Shown piece after piece: positions 51,311 to 60,318 of a stretch of 64,000 nucleotides of DNA. This DNA comes from Micromonospora citrea (GTDB lineage Bacteria; Actinomycetota; Actinomycetes; Mycobacteriales; Micromonosporaceae). The first letter of the stretch is position 1; the number at the start of each line of letters is the position of its first letter. The stretch is taken from contig NZ_FMHZ01000002.1 in assembly GCF_900090315.1 (NCBI RefSeq), positions 248,001-312,000 of the forward strand. Direction: 5' to 3'. The translations under genes and the position numbers were made by a program. The notes under the pieces were generated by a model. The model did no database searches. It worked only from the letters and a program-made list of their open reading frames with translations, and was not told the DNA's origin.

Positions 51311-51829
51311 TCAGGCCGGTCTTCCGCGCCGGATGACCGCGACGCCCTTGCCTTGAGCACACGGCCACAGGTCCAGGTGGTGGCGGAAGTGCGGACCCGG
51401 CTCGATCGCATACGGCAACGTCGGTGCCGGTGGCGGGCCGGACGGCAGGTAAGAGATCCGGAGCCGGTACCGCCCGGCCGGGATGTCCACCCGGTGCTGC
51501 GGCCCGGGCACCTCCATGCATCCGAAGACGTGCACGACGCCGCTCGGCACGGCGAGGTCCGCCTCCACGATGTGTTCGGCATCAGCCGACAACGGCGGGT
51601 CGGCGAGGTGCACCTGCAGGGCCGTCTCGACGTGGTCGCTGCGGGCCGTGCCGATCGCGATCGAACACGGGCCGTCCGGGCCGATGCGCCATACCTCGAC
51701 CGCCTCCTCCGACCACGCCTCCGGCCAGTCGTGGTCATCGTCCTCCTCGGCCGCGACCTGCCCGTCGACATCCTGGATGTAGAACTGGGCGTGATCGGCG
51801 AAGACGACGGCACGGCGTACCTGATCCAC
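51311..51829 (-). CDS. Hypothetical protein, conserved-looking
   Basis: A 172-residue soluble protein. It starts M-D-Q-V-R-R-A-V-V-F-A-D-H-A-Q-F-Y, and the W/D-rich and beta-rich text (R-V-D-I-P-A-G-R-Y-R-L-R-I near 130, H-L-D-L-W-P near 158) suggests a single beta-sandwich domain of the type seen in unnamed actinomycete proteins. No signal peptide, helix pair or catalytic motif is visible. It is convergent with the aldo-keto reductase gene. Function is unknown. Confidence 0.65.
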   Translation of the reverse strand: MDQVRRAVVFADHAQFYIQDVDGQVAAEEDDDHDWPEAWSEEAVEVWRIGPDGPCSIAIGTARSDHVETALQVHLADPPLSADAEHIVEADLAVPSGVVHVFGCMEVPGPQHRVDIPAGRYRLRISYLPSGPPPAPTLPYAIEPGPHFRHHLDLWPCAQGKGVAVIRRGRPA

Positions 51830-52169
51830 CGCCGAAGGCTATCGGCTGGCAACTGTGGCCGGCCGGCGGCACCGATCGCGTCGGCGCGGTGTGCGGCCGC
51901 CACGCGTCAGGCGGCGAGTTACGCTCGCAGCCCTCACCGGTCGATCCGGATCCAGTGCTCCGCGATCTTGTTTCCGTCCCGTCGGGCGTGCGGTCTGTGC
52001 GTGCCGTCACCGGATGACACGGGCCGCGCTGCCATCGTCGCTGGTCTCGCCGACGTCCACCGCGGCCCCGCGTGGCCGCAGGGGCTATTGGCCGCTGCGC
52101 GTCCCTGGGGCAGCGGCCAGCGGGTCGCCGACAGGGGCGGGGTGGGCGACCATCCCGCCCCCCGTCGCG
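51830..52169. other. Gap with possible SnoaL-like remnant
   Basis: No complete gene. A minus-strand frame ending at 51934 reads R-D-G-N-K-I-A-E-H-W-I-R-I-D-R, resembling the C-terminal strand of SnoaL/NTF2-like proteins, but the upstream part has no matching text in any frame that I can see. It may be a decayed gene. Confidence 0.35.
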
Positions 52170-53630
52170 CTACGCCGGACGCATCAGCGGCGACACGATC
52201 GCCTGCGCGGTCGCCTCGGCGCGCGCGGCCAGGCCCGGGATGCTTGTGGTGATGAACGATCCGCCTCCGGCAAGGTCGCCCACCGCATACCACCGGGGGT
52301 CAACGTGCCCGGAGACCATCAGCCGCCCGGTCGTGGGCTCGATGTTCAGCCCGCCGTCGGGGTGGAGTTCGGCGGTCCCCGCGGTGAGCATCGACGCGAT
52401 CACGGCCTGGGCGCCGTCGGGGATCGAGTGCGGTGGCGGGTTGACGGCGTTGATGACGACGTCGGCGCTCCGGACGCTGCCGTCGGTGAACACCCGGAAG
52501 CCGCCGTCGCCGGGCTCGATCTTCCGCAGGCCGGGGATCACGGCCAGTTGCCCCGTCTCCAGCAGTTCGAGCATGGTGGCGGCGTTGCCGGGCACCATCG
52601 GAGAGCTGAGGCTGGCGATCGCGCGGAAGTACCGGCCGCGCAGGACGTCGCGATCGGACTGGCGCAGCAGACGCCAGGCGTGCGGCCCGACGACGTGCAC
52701 GGCCTGCTGGAGGAGGCGGCGACCCATGCCGGGCGAGTCGATCAGCGACAGGTGGCGCCGCAACCGCCCGATCGGATCCTCCGAGTTGGTCGCGCGCACC
52801 TCCTCGGCGAGCTCGGCCAGGTCCGGGCCCAGTTCGACGTCCAGCAACGACCACAGGTGGTCGAGCGTCAAGGCGCCGTGCTCGCGGGCGAGGGCCGCCA
52901 GCCGGTCGGTGGTCAGGTGAGCCATCGTGACCCTGGCCGGTCGCTGCCACACGGCCGGCAGCACTCCAGCGCGGGACAGCAGACTGATCCGCCCCGTGTG
53001 GCCACGGGCCGCCAGCGAGGCGACGATGTCGACCGCCGTGAGGCCGCTACCGACGACTGCGACATCCCGCTCGGGCGCGACGTCGGCGAGGGTGGTGGCC
53101 AGCGGGTAGGGGTCGCGGACGAATCCGGGGCTGCCACCGAGCCCGTAGTGGTCCTGCGGGACTCCGCACCCCACGGCCAGCACCGCGACGTCGACCAGGT
53201 GACGTCGTCCGGTGTGGGTGACCAGCGTAGGCCGGTCCGCAGGGAGGACGCCGGCCACGCGCTCGCGTACGACGTCGGTCCGCCACCCGAGCCGCCGCAG
53301 ACCGGCCAGGGCGGATTCGGCGGTCTGCTCCAGGTAGCTGCCGTACACGCCACGCGGAACGATCGGCTGGCCGAGGCGCCGGTCAAGATACGAGCCGCCC
53401 TGGTCGGCGAGCCACCGGCCGTAGTGTCCAGGGTCGCCGTGGCTGGCGGACATGATCATCGGAGGGGTGTTGACCAACACCGACTCCAGGTCCGGCGCGA
53501 AGGCGCGCCCTCGCCACAGGTACGGCGACGGCTCGAGGATCGTGAGCGCGCCCGGCTCCCGCGCAAACCGGGCCAGCGCGTCCAACAGCCCTACCGTGGA
53601 CGCTCCCGCCCCGATGATTCCGATCTCCAT
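52170..53630 (-). CDS. FAD-NAD(P)-binding protein
   Basis: A 486-residue flavoprotein of the FAD/NAD(P)-binding group (NAD_binding_9-like). The N-terminal G-I-I-G-A-G-A-S-T-V-G is the FAD site, a second Rossmann motif V-A-V-V-G-S-G-L-T-A is near residue 190, and the C-terminal Y-A-V-G-D-L-A is near 455. Related proteins accompany siderophore, amino-acid and secondary-metabolite genes, but the reaction is not known. The ATG at 53630 is preceded by GGTGG. It is divergent from a LuxR-type regulator that may control it. Confidence 0.85.
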   Translation of the reverse strand: MEIGIIGAGASTVGLLDALARFAREPGALTILEPSPYLWRGRAFAPDLESVLVNTPPMIMSASHGDPGHYGRWLADQGGSYLDRRLGQPIVPRGVYGSYLEQTAESALAGLRRLGWRTDVVRERVAGVLPADRPTLVTHTGRRHLVDVAVLAVGCGVPQDHYGLGGSPGFVRDPYPLATTLADVAPERDVAVVGSGLTAVDIVASLAARGHTGRISLLSRAGVLPAVWQRPARVTMAHLTTDRLAALAREHGALTLDHLWSLLDVELGPDLAELAEEVRATNSEDPIGRLRRHLSLIDSPGMGRRLLQQAVHVVGPHAWRLLRQSDRDVLRGRYFRAIASLSSPMVPGNAATMLELLETGQLAVIPGLRKIEPGDGGFRVFTDGSVRSADVVINAVNPPPHSIPDGAQAVIASMLTAGTAELHPDGGLNIEPTTGRLMVSGHVDPRWYAVGDLAGGGSFITTSIPGLAARAEATAQAIVSPLMRPA

Positions 53631-53809
53631 GTGTGCCACCCCTTCACGAGTCCTTGATCGCCTCGTCACGACTCTCGCCGCCACGGCCCGTGTCGCCCAT
53701 CCCCCGCCGACGGGGCGCCGGGCGAGGCCGAACCCCCCAAACGCGGGGTGGGACACAGTTGCGAGCCGAGGCAGGCTGGGTGGTCGACTGCCCGAGAGGA
53801 GACTGGATC

Positions 53810-54901
53810 GTGCGCCACGACCCGATCGCCGAGGCGACGGACTCCCTGGAGCTCTTCACCCGGGTCTCGGCCCGGCTCCGCGAGCGCGTCGTCTTCGACG
53901 CTGCCGTGTGGTCGGTCACCGACCCGGAGACCGGACTCGTCACCGCCCCCATGTGGGTGCAGAACCTCGACGGCGGCGCGCAGTGCTACGCCTACTGGGA
54001 GTGCGAACTGCTGGAGGAGACCGTCATCCCCTTCCGCGAGCTGGCTCGCTCGGTCACCGCCGCCGGCGCGTTGCGGTGGAACACCGGCGACCTGCCCGGC
54101 CGCAGCGCACAGTACCGGCGGCTGCGGGGCCAGGGTGTGATCGACGAGCTCCGGGCGGTGTTGCGTGCCGGCGGCAGACCGTGGGGTGTCGTCAGCCTGT
54201 TCCGGCGCACGGGACGGGCACCCTTCGGCCCGACCGACATCGATGTGGTCGCGGGCCTGTCCGCGCCCCTCGGCGCGCGGCTGCGCTCCTTCGCCCGCCC
54301 GTCCGCCGCGCCGGCGCTCGGCGGGCCGACCGCACCCGGCATGATCCTTTTCGCCCTCGACGGAACCGCCACCTCGATCAACGAGGAGGCCCGGCACTAC
54401 CTCGCCCTGGTGCCGGACGGACCGACCGAGCCGTCGGCCCTCGGCATTCGTCTCCCGGTCTGCGTCGTCGTGACGGCGGCGCAGGCACGGGCGGTCGCCG
54501 CCGAACGGGACGGGCGGACCGCGCGGGCGCGCATCCGTACCCGCGACGGCGGCTGGCTTGCCTGCCACGCCTCGTGCCTCAGTGGCCCCGACGACCGCCC
54601 CGGCCCGACGGCGCTCATCATCGAGCCGGCCCCCGCCTCCGACATGGCGCCGATGATCGCCGACGCCTACGGCCTCTCCCCCCGCGAACTGGAGATCGCC
54701 CAGCACATCGCGCGCGGCCTCGCCACCACCGACATCGCCGCGGCGCTGTTCATCTCCGCGCACACGGTCCGCGACCACGTCAAGACGATCTTCGACAAGG
54801 CCCAGGTCTCCAGCCGGGGTGAACTCGTGGCCCGCATGTTCACGGAGAACTACTGGCCGCTGCGCGACCGCCCCGGCGCCACGACCTACGGCCCCGTCTG
54901 A
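53810..54901 (+). CDS. LuxR-family transcriptional regulator
   Basis: A 363-residue regulator. The N-terminal part (about residues 1-165) is GAF-like, a middle domain (about 170-275) is PAS-like, and the C-terminal helix-turn-helix reads L-S-P-R-E-L-E-I-A-Q-H-I-A-R-G-L with I-S-A-H-T-V-R-D-H-V-K-T-I-F-D-K. The GTG at 53810 has AGGAGA 8 bases upstream. It is divergent from the FAD protein and may sense a small molecule. No partner kinase is near. Confidence 0.9.
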   Translation: MRHDPIAEATDSLELFTRVSARLRERVVFDAAVWSVTDPETGLVTAPMWVQNLDGGAQCYAYWECELLEETVIPFRELARSVTAAGALRWNTGDLPGRSAQYRRLRGQGVIDELRAVLRAGGRPWGVVSLFRRTGRAPFGPTDIDVVAGLSAPLGARLRSFARPSAAPALGGPTAPGMILFALDGTATSINEEARHYLALVPDGPTEPSALGIRLPVCVVVTAAQARAVAAERDGRTARARIRTRDGGWLACHASCLSGPDDRPGPTALIIEPAPASDMAPMIADAYGLSPRELEIAQHIARGLATTDIAAALFISAHTVRDHVKTIFDKAQVSSRGELVARMFTENYWPLRDRPGATTYGPV

Positions 54902-55094
54902 CCGACGGTCCCGGGCTTCGACGGACGACCGGAGACGGTGCCACCGGGCGCCCGCCGGGCGGTGCGACGCAGCGGGCCCGTCAGTGCACCGCGCCCGCGC
55001 CGCCTCGTGGTCACGGCGTCCTCGGCGGCGGCAGCGGATGCAGACCGGGCGACTCCACGACCGGCACCGGCCGCCCCGGCGGATCGTCGCCGTC

Positions 55095-55487
55095 CTATGG
55101 CGCGTCGACGACCTCGCGGCCGAGGGGCCAGAACGCGGCGGGGACGAGCTTGAAGTTGGCGACGCCGAACGGGATGCCGATGATGGTGACGCAGAGCGCG
55201 ATGCCGGCGAGGATGTGGGACAGGGCCAGCCACCAGCCGGCGAGCACCACCCACAGGACGTTGGCCAACCCCGACGCGACCCCGGCGTCGGGCCTGGCCA
55301 CGACGGTGCGGCCGAACGGCCACAACGAGTAGACGGCCAGGCGCAGCGACGCGACGCCGAACGGGATCGTGATCACCAGGACGAAGCAGATCAACGCGGC
55401 GATGCCGTAGCCGGCGGCCAGCACGAGCCCACCGCCGAAGACGAGCCACAGCACGTTGAGCGCAAACCGAATCATGTCTGCCAGCAT
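55095..55487 (-). CDS. YccF-family inner-membrane protein
   Basis: A 130-residue membrane protein with two YccF domains, each containing the repeat N-V-L-W-V-V/L and I-P-F-G-V-A (about residues 10-55 and 75-120). It has four hydrophobic segments. The function of YccF proteins is unknown. The start is taken as the ATG at 55487, with a GTG one codon earlier. It is followed by gene-free DNA up to the LuxR gene. Confidence 0.88.
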   Translation of the reverse strand: MLADMIRFALNVLWLVFGGGLVLAAGYGIAALICFVLVITIPFGVASLRLAVYSLWPFGRTVVARPDAGVASGLANVLWVVLAGWWLALSHILAGIALCVTIIGIPFGVANFKLVPAAFWPLGREVVDAP

Positions 55488-55533
55488 GACCGTACCGCGC
55501 CAGCCCGCGGCTGGCAGAGCCGTCTGCCGCGGG

Positions 55534-55570
55534 GAATTACCCCGCCGACGCACCGATGGCGGGGTAATTC
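55534..55570 (-). terminator. 13-bp hairpin after the secreted-protein gene
   Basis: The arms 55534-55546 and 55558-55570 are perfect inverted repeats around an 11-base loop, 16 bases after the stop of the secreted protein on the minus strand. Confidence 0.75.
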
Positions 55571-55586
55571 TTTCCGGGTGACCCGG

Positions 55587-56024
55587 TCAGCTCTTGATCG
55601 ACGGGCTGTAGTTGTGGTACTTGTACACACCGTTGCGCGACGCCCAGATGTGCACCCGGATCGGGATGTTCTCGGCCGTGTTGTAGTTGCAAACGGTCAT
55701 GCCGCCGTTGGTGTTGCTCGTGCTGGTGTCGTCGAAGCATGGGGTGCTGTGGTTGACCCACCGCTTGACGCCCTTGCTGTCCGGCACGTACTTCTGGATC
55801 TGCGCCCGGACGCCCCAGCCGTCGGCCTGCATGTCCTCCACCCGCAGGATCTCGCCATTCGCGTAGAGCTTGGCGCACCCACCGTTGATCCGGTCGTCGG
55901 GGGCCTTCCAGCACGCCCACGCATACCCGTTGTTCGCCGCGGACGCGGCGCCCGGGATGGCGACGACAGCCATGCCGATTCCGGCGCCCAGCGCCACGGC
56001 GAATCTGACGGCCTTTTTGATCAT
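55587..56024 (-). CDS. Small secreted protein, unknown
   Basis: A 145-residue secreted protein with AGGAGG before the ATG at 56024. A Sec signal peptide ends at A-A-S-A-A (about residue 31). The mature part of about 115 residues has four Cys, probably two disulphides, and a beta-rich text (V-E-D-M-Q-A-D-G-W-G-V-R-A, T-V-C-N-Y-N-T-A-E). It resembles the second secreted protein at 56422 in its D-G-x-x-x-x-A-x-I and C-N-x-x-x-x-E spacing. Both carry the same direct-repeat box upstream (here 56178-56194). Function is unknown. Confidence 0.85.
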   Translation of the reverse strand: MIKKAVRFAVALGAGIGMAVVAIPGAASAANNGYAWACWKAPDDRINGGCAKLYANGEILRVEDMQADGWGVRAQIQKYVPDSKGVKRWVNHSTPCFDDTSTSNTNGGMTVCNYNTAENIPIRVHIWASRNGVYKYHNYSPSIKS

Positions 56025-56177
56025 CTTGCCTCCTCCTGTCGGCCGCGGACAAGGCTGCGCCCAGGCCACGGCGGCCGTTCGAGCAGCGGTTCCGGCCCTG
56101 CGGTGGCTGATCCCTGCTCGATTCGTTCGCATGATTGTTTCGACCACTGTGGACGTTCACCAGGAATCGTCGGAGAG

Positions 56178-56194
56178 CTTGAGACAATCTTGAG
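56178..56194 (-). promoter_or_regulatory. Shared direct-repeat box, copy 1
   Basis: CTTGA recurs with an 11-bp period in a 17-base box, 154 bases before the secreted-protein start. The box recurs at 57010-57026 with 14 of 17 bases identical. Direct repeats of this spacing are typical of OmpR-type response regulators. The rest of the 56025-56421 gap holds nothing recognised. Confidence 0.45.
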
Positions 56195-56421
56195 GGTGGG
56201 AGACTTGTCGGCGAGCCGGGTGTTCAGCATGGCTCCGGCCGCGCCGTAGCGAAGCGACCCGGACGCGCCGCACGTGACGGCCGGTTCGCCCGCGTTCCCG
56301 GGTCCTTGCGGTGCACCCGTGGCATCGGCGGAAAGGAAAAGCGGGCGAAGCGCGCCCAGGTGCCCGTGAAGAGGCGATCCTCCACGACACCGGGCGAAAC
56401 TTCACCCGCATCCTCAGTGCA

Positions 56422-56928
56422 TCAGTTGTTGGAGAACGACCACAGGTAACTGAGCGGCATGGTGGCATAGTTCTGGCGATAACCAGCGTTGACCGTCTTC
56501 CTGCCGGCCTCACTCCAGTCGAAGTTGCACCTGGCCCAGGAGCCGTGCCCGTGCGTGTTGCGGCAATACCGGTATGCCAGGCCGCGTTCGCTGTCGATGC
56601 GCGCCATCGCCGAGCGGCCGTCGGCCGAGCCGTCCCTGACATAGACGTGGTCGCCGTTGTAGTCGAGGCAGACGCTCGTCGAGGCATAGGTGGCGGATTC
56701 GGTCATGCACACGCCGACCGGACCAGCAACCTTGACGCCGGTCTGACACGACGCGGACGAACTCTCACACCCGACGAAGTACGGGTCACCACCGGCCATG
56801 CTCGGCTTCGGCGCGACGAACACGGCAACCGCCGTGGCCACGAGGGCGAGGGCCGCAGCCTGGCCCCGGCGGCTCCTGCCGACCCGCACTCCCGTTACTC
56901 GGGCCGGCAACCGCTTTACGAGATCCAT
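56422..56928 (-). CDS. Small secreted protein, unknown, related to the neighbour
   Basis: A 168-residue secreted protein. A basic N-terminus and hydrophobic core (about residues 1-45) end near P-S-M-A-G. The mature part has seven or so Cys. Its C-x-D-Y-N-G-D-H-V-Y-V-R-D-G-S-A-D-G and W-A-R-C-N-F-D-W-S-E segments suggest a distant paralogue of the protein at 55587. The same upstream box lies about 82 bases before the start (57010-57026). Function is unknown; a stress-induced or antagonistic secreted factor is one possibility. Confidence 0.8.
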   Translation of the reverse strand: MDLVKRLPARVTGVRVGRSRRGQAAALALVATAVAVFVAPKPSMAGGDPYFVGCESSSASCQTGVKVAGPVGVCMTESATYASTSVCLDYNGDHVYVRDGSADGRSAMARIDSERGLAYRYCRNTHGHGSWARCNFDWSEAGRKTVNAGYRQNYATMPLSYLWSFSNN

Positions 56929-57009
56929 CAACACGATCCTCTCATCCAGGGACGCGACTGCGATCATCCTTCCAACGAATGCCGGTGAACGATCACGATC
57001 ATCGGTCGC

Positions 57010-57026
57010 CTTGAACAAATCTTGAG
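57010..57026 (-). promoter_or_regulatory. Shared direct-repeat box, copy 2
   Basis: The 17-base box with two CTTGA repeats at an 11-bp period, matching copy 1 at 14 of 17 bases. It lies 82 bases before the second secreted-protein start, a likely position for a regulator acting on its promoter. Confidence 0.45.
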
Positions 57027-57087
57027 CCGTCGAAGCGTCAGTCGACTGTGGGCCGCCGGCAACGAATGCCTGCCACCCTCGAACGTC

Positions 57088-57120
57088 GAGCGGCCGGCAC
57101 CGGGACGGTGCCGGCCGCTC
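57088..57120 (-). terminator. 14-bp hairpin after the GH62 gene
   Basis: The arms 57088-57101 and 57107-57120 pair perfectly around a 5-base loop, about 150 bases after the GH62 stop. It separates that gene from the secreted-protein unit. Confidence 0.6.
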
Positions 57121-57273
57121 CCGACGTGACCCCCCGGCGCCCCCAGCGGAGCCGTGTGCGGCTCGGTTCGGTCGGCCGAGGCCCACCCCGAACAGTCGGC
57201 GGCGAGCCGCTCGACCAGGGAGCGAGGGATCAGGGTCCTCCACGGGTTGCCGGGTGAACGTGGGTGGGCCGCG

Positions 57274-58794
57274 TCAGCGTTGCAGCGTCAGCACACCGGG
57301 CCGGTAGGGCAGGAGGCCGTAGTCGCCGCCGGAGTTCGGGGAACGTCCCTGGTACAGCAACCGCAGGTCGCAGGGGTCGACGGTCATGGTGTGGTCGGCG
57401 TTGGCGCGGATCAGCTCGCCGTGGCTGATGTCGTTGGTCCAGGTCGCGCCGCTGTTGGCCTTGCCGGCGAAGGGGTTGCTCTCGGTCGCGGCCTGCGGCG
57501 TCCACGAGCCGCCCAGGCTGGTGGCGGTGAACGAGCGGAAGTAGCGGCCCTGGGAGCCGATCGCCTCGACGAGCATGAGGTACCGGTTCTGCCCCTGGAG
57601 CTTGTAGACCTGAACCGCTTCGAACAGGTTGTTCGTCGAGTCGCTCATGATCACCGTCGAGGTCGAACCGAAACTGCCCGGGAAGTTGCCGATGGGCATG
57701 CTGGCCCGGTAGATCCTGCCGTTGTCCCCGGCGAAGAACAGGTACATGTTCGTGTCGTCGCCGATGAGCGCCTGGTCGATGGGCCCGGTCGGGGAGTTGG
57801 CGATGCTGCCGGTGAACAGCGCCTGGGGCGCCGACCAACTGTTGACGTTGGTCGGGTCGGTCGACGTCCGGTAGGAGAACGCCGGTCCACCCCACTGGTA
57901 GGCCAGCACCCAGACGTTCCTGGGCGCGAAGTAGAACAGCGTGGGCGCGACGGCCGCGAACGGCATGGCGTTCTGGCTCGCCGACGCCATTTCCGACCAG
58001 TTGGTGAAGAGACCGAAGTTCATCGAGCCCCACGTCGTGCCCGTGTCGTGCGTGGTGGCGTAGACGAGTTGCCTGCCGTTGTAGGGGGCGTGGGTGAAGT
58101 CCTTGAGCGAGACCCAGCCCGACCTCGGGTTGGCCAGTACGCCGGTGGACGTCCAGCGGTACGTCGACGGGAGGGCGCACGTGCCGGGCGGCGGGGTCGT
58201 CGGGGTGCCTCCGCCGTCGACGCGGACGAGTTGCCACTGCTGGTTGGCGCCATTCCAGTCGTCGTACTGCACGACGTTTCCACCGTCGGCGGTCGACGCG
58301 CCCTGCACCTCCATCGCCTTGTTGCTGTGCCGGCTGATCATCCGAACGTGGCCGCCGTCGGAGTCGGCCAACCGGAACTGCTGGTTGGTGCCGTTGTGGT
58401 CGGTCCACTGCACGATGCCGGCGCCGTTGGCGGTCGACCAGTTGTAGACGTCCAGCACCTTGCCGGACAGCCGCGACCTGAGCCGGTAGTAGCCACCGCC
58501 CGAGTCCACGAACTGCCACTGCTGCTGGTTGCCGTCGTTGCGCGCCCACTGCACGATCCGCGCACCGTCGTTCGTGGCCAGGTTGTACACGTCCAACGCC
58601 TTGCCGCTGTTGCGGTTGATCAGCACGTACCACGCGTTCGTGTCGACTGTCGCCGCGGTGGCCGGCGTCGACACCACCGCCGCCGCGGCGACACCGACCA
58701 CGACCGCCGTCACACCGGCGGCGACGACACGCGGCAACCAGGCACGCCGCCGTGACGGCGGCGCGAGCGATGCGGACCTACGGAAGGCAAACAT
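57274..58794 (-). CDS. Secreted GH62 alpha-L-arabinofuranosidase with ricin-type lectin domain
   Basis: A 506-residue exoenzyme. A signal peptide (about residues 1-48, ending T-P-A-T-A-A) is followed by a ricin-B-type beta-trefoil lectin (about 50-195) with three G-K-A-L-D-V/G-K-V-L-D-V/N-K-A-M-E-V repeats and Q-x-W endings. A short Thr/Pro linker leads to a GH62 five-bladed propeller (about 215-506; S-L-K-D-F, L-V-Y-A-T-T, W-G-G-P-A-F-S). It removes arabinose side chains from arabinoxylan outside the cell. AGGAGG precedes the ATG at 58794. A LacI-type operator lies about 80 bases upstream. The AraA and importer genes follow the sugar released. Confidence 0.93.
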   Translation of the reverse strand: MFAFRRSASLAPPSRRRAWLPRVVAAGVTAVVVGVAAAAVVSTPATAATVDTNAWYVLINRNSGKALDVYNLATNDGARIVQWARNDGNQQQWQFVDSGGGYYRLRSRLSGKVLDVYNWSTANGAGIVQWTDHNGTNQQFRLADSDGGHVRMISRHSNKAMEVQGASTADGGNVVQYDDWNGANQQWQLVRVDGGGTPTTPPPGTCALPSTYRWTSTGVLANPRSGWVSLKDFTHAPYNGRQLVYATTHDTGTTWGSMNFGLFTNWSEMASASQNAMPFAAVAPTLFYFAPRNVWVLAYQWGGPAFSYRTSTDPTNVNSWSAPQALFTGSIANSPTGPIDQALIGDDTNMYLFFAGDNGRIYRASMPIGNFPGSFGSTSTVIMSDSTNNLFEAVQVYKLQGQNRYLMLVEAIGSQGRYFRSFTATSLGGSWTPQAATESNPFAGKANSGATWTNDISHGELIRANADHTMTVDPCDLRLLYQGRSPNSGGDYGLLPYRPGVLTLQR

Positions 58795-58870
58795 GATCCT
58801 CCTCAAGTGACGGACCCAAACGATCTTCGACGACGGGTGCACCGTGACGCGCGAGCGAGGCCCGGCTCGA

Positions 58871-58884
58871 TGTTAGCGCTAACA
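58871..58884. promoter_or_regulatory. LacI-family operator
   Basis: TGTTAGCGCTAACA is a perfect 14-base palindrome, the usual form of LacI/GalR sites. It lies 77 bases upstream of the GH62 start and near the LacI regulator gene at 59112. It should tie GH62 expression to arabinose. Confidence 0.75.
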
Positions 58885-59111
58885 ATGCGCGCACTGGCTG
58901 TGCGGTGCACCTGATCCGAGATGACGAAGCGGGCTGCCCGGTAGTCCGCAGACGTCGTTGCCCTTAGCCATCGACTGTGAGCGATAACAGGCCGCCAGTC
59001 AAGTTGGGTTTCACCGGCCGGTGGCGTCCCGCTGCCCGTCGGGAGGCTCGTCGGCCGGTGGCCCGGCCGACACCCGGGCCGGTAGAGACGGCCGGCCCCG
59101 ATGACGCCGGT

Positions 59112-60116
59112 TCAGCGGTGTGGGGGGCCGGCGACGCTGCGGCGGGGTATCAGCGTCGGGGCGATGGTGTGCCGGCCGGGGTCGGTGGCGTTCGTGTCGA
59201 TCTGGGCGAGCAGCAGGTCCAGACTTGCCCGAGCGACCGCGGCGAAGTCGGGTCGCACGGTGCTCAGCGGCGGGATGAAGAAGGCCGCCTCCGGCACGTC
59301 GTCGAAACCGACCACGCTCATGTCGTCCGGCACCCGCCGGCCGTGCTCGTGCAGGGCGCGCAGCACACCGAGCGCCAGGTGGTCGTTGGCCGTGAAGACC
59401 GCGGTGACCTCCGGCATCCGGGCCAGCATCTGCCCGCACCGGTAGCCGGCCGCCGCGGACCAGTCCGCCGGCACCAGCGGTGGGATCTCCGCACCGGCCG
59501 CCCGCAACGCCTGCCGCCATCCCTCGATCCGGCCGGCGCTGTCGAACCAGTCCGGTGGCCCCGACACGTGCCACACGGTGCGGTGCCCGGCGTCGAGCAG
59601 GTGCTGGGTGGCCATGCGGGCCCCGGCCACCTGGTCGACCGTCACCAGCGGCACCGGCCGACGCGGGTCGCCGTCGACGGTGACCAGCGGAACGTCCTTG
59701 GGTAGCCGTTCCAGGGCCTCCCCCGCCGACTCGACCGGCGCGATCACCACGATGCCGGCGACCCGGTGCGTCAGGTGCCGCTCCACCGCCGCCGCGATCG
59801 ACTGATGGTCCAGGTCGCGGACGCTGCCGACGCTGACAGCGAAGCCGGCCTCCGCGGCCTCCTGCTCAAGGGCGGCCAGCAGCGACGCCGGGCCGTAGAG
59901 GGTGGTGTTCTGGGCGACCACGCCGATCACCTGCGACCGGCCGGTAACCAGTGCGCGGGCCGCCCGGTTCGGCCGGTAGCCGAGTTCGGCGATCGCCGCC
60001 TGGACCCGCAGCCGGGTCTGCTCGCGCACGTTGGGATGCCCGTTGAGCACACGGGACACCGTCTGGTGGGAGACGCCGGCGAGGCGAGCCACGTCCGTCA
60101 TCGCAGGACCGCGCAT
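59112..60116 (-). CDS. LacI-family regulator of arabinose genes
   Basis: A 334-residue repressor. The helix-turn-helix reads M-T-D-V-A-R-L-A-G-V-S-H-Q-T-V-S-R-V-L-N-G; a periplasmic-binding-protein-like sensor domain (about residues 65-330) follows. The ATG at 60116 has GAGG 5 bases upstream; the longer frame upstream is not expected. It stands between araA and GH62, which fits an AraR-like regulator that binds the palindrome before GH62 and sites before the importer. Arabinose or a related pentose is the probable inducer. Confidence 0.92.
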   Translation of the reverse strand: MRGPAMTDVARLAGVSHQTVSRVLNGHPNVREQTRLRVQAAIAELGYRPNRAARALVTGRSQVIGVVAQNTTLYGPASLLAALEQEAAEAGFAVSVGSVRDLDHQSIAAAVERHLTHRVAGIVVIAPVESAGEALERLPKDVPLVTVDGDPRRPVPLVTVDQVAGARMATQHLLDAGHRTVWHVSGPPDWFDSAGRIEGWRQALRAAGAEIPPLVPADWSAAAGYRCGQMLARMPEVTAVFTANDHLALGVLRALHEHGRRVPDDMSVVGFDDVPEAAFFIPPLSTVRPDFAAVARASLDLLLAQIDTNATDPGRHTIAPTLIPRRSVAGPPHR

Positions 60117-60318
60117 GGCCACCTCACTCTCCCGTCTGCCCTCGACGACCGCGCCAGTGGTCGACGAAGGCGGCCTGGAGGGGACGAAACGTCCGGGCAG
60201 CCGCCGCCGTGGTCTCTTCAAGTGGCCGGCGCCGGATCGCCGACAGTCTACGGCAGTGCCGTGGTGGCCAGGCGCGGCCGAGCCCGCCGGTCGAGTGCAC
60301 CCGTCGGACGGCCCCGGG

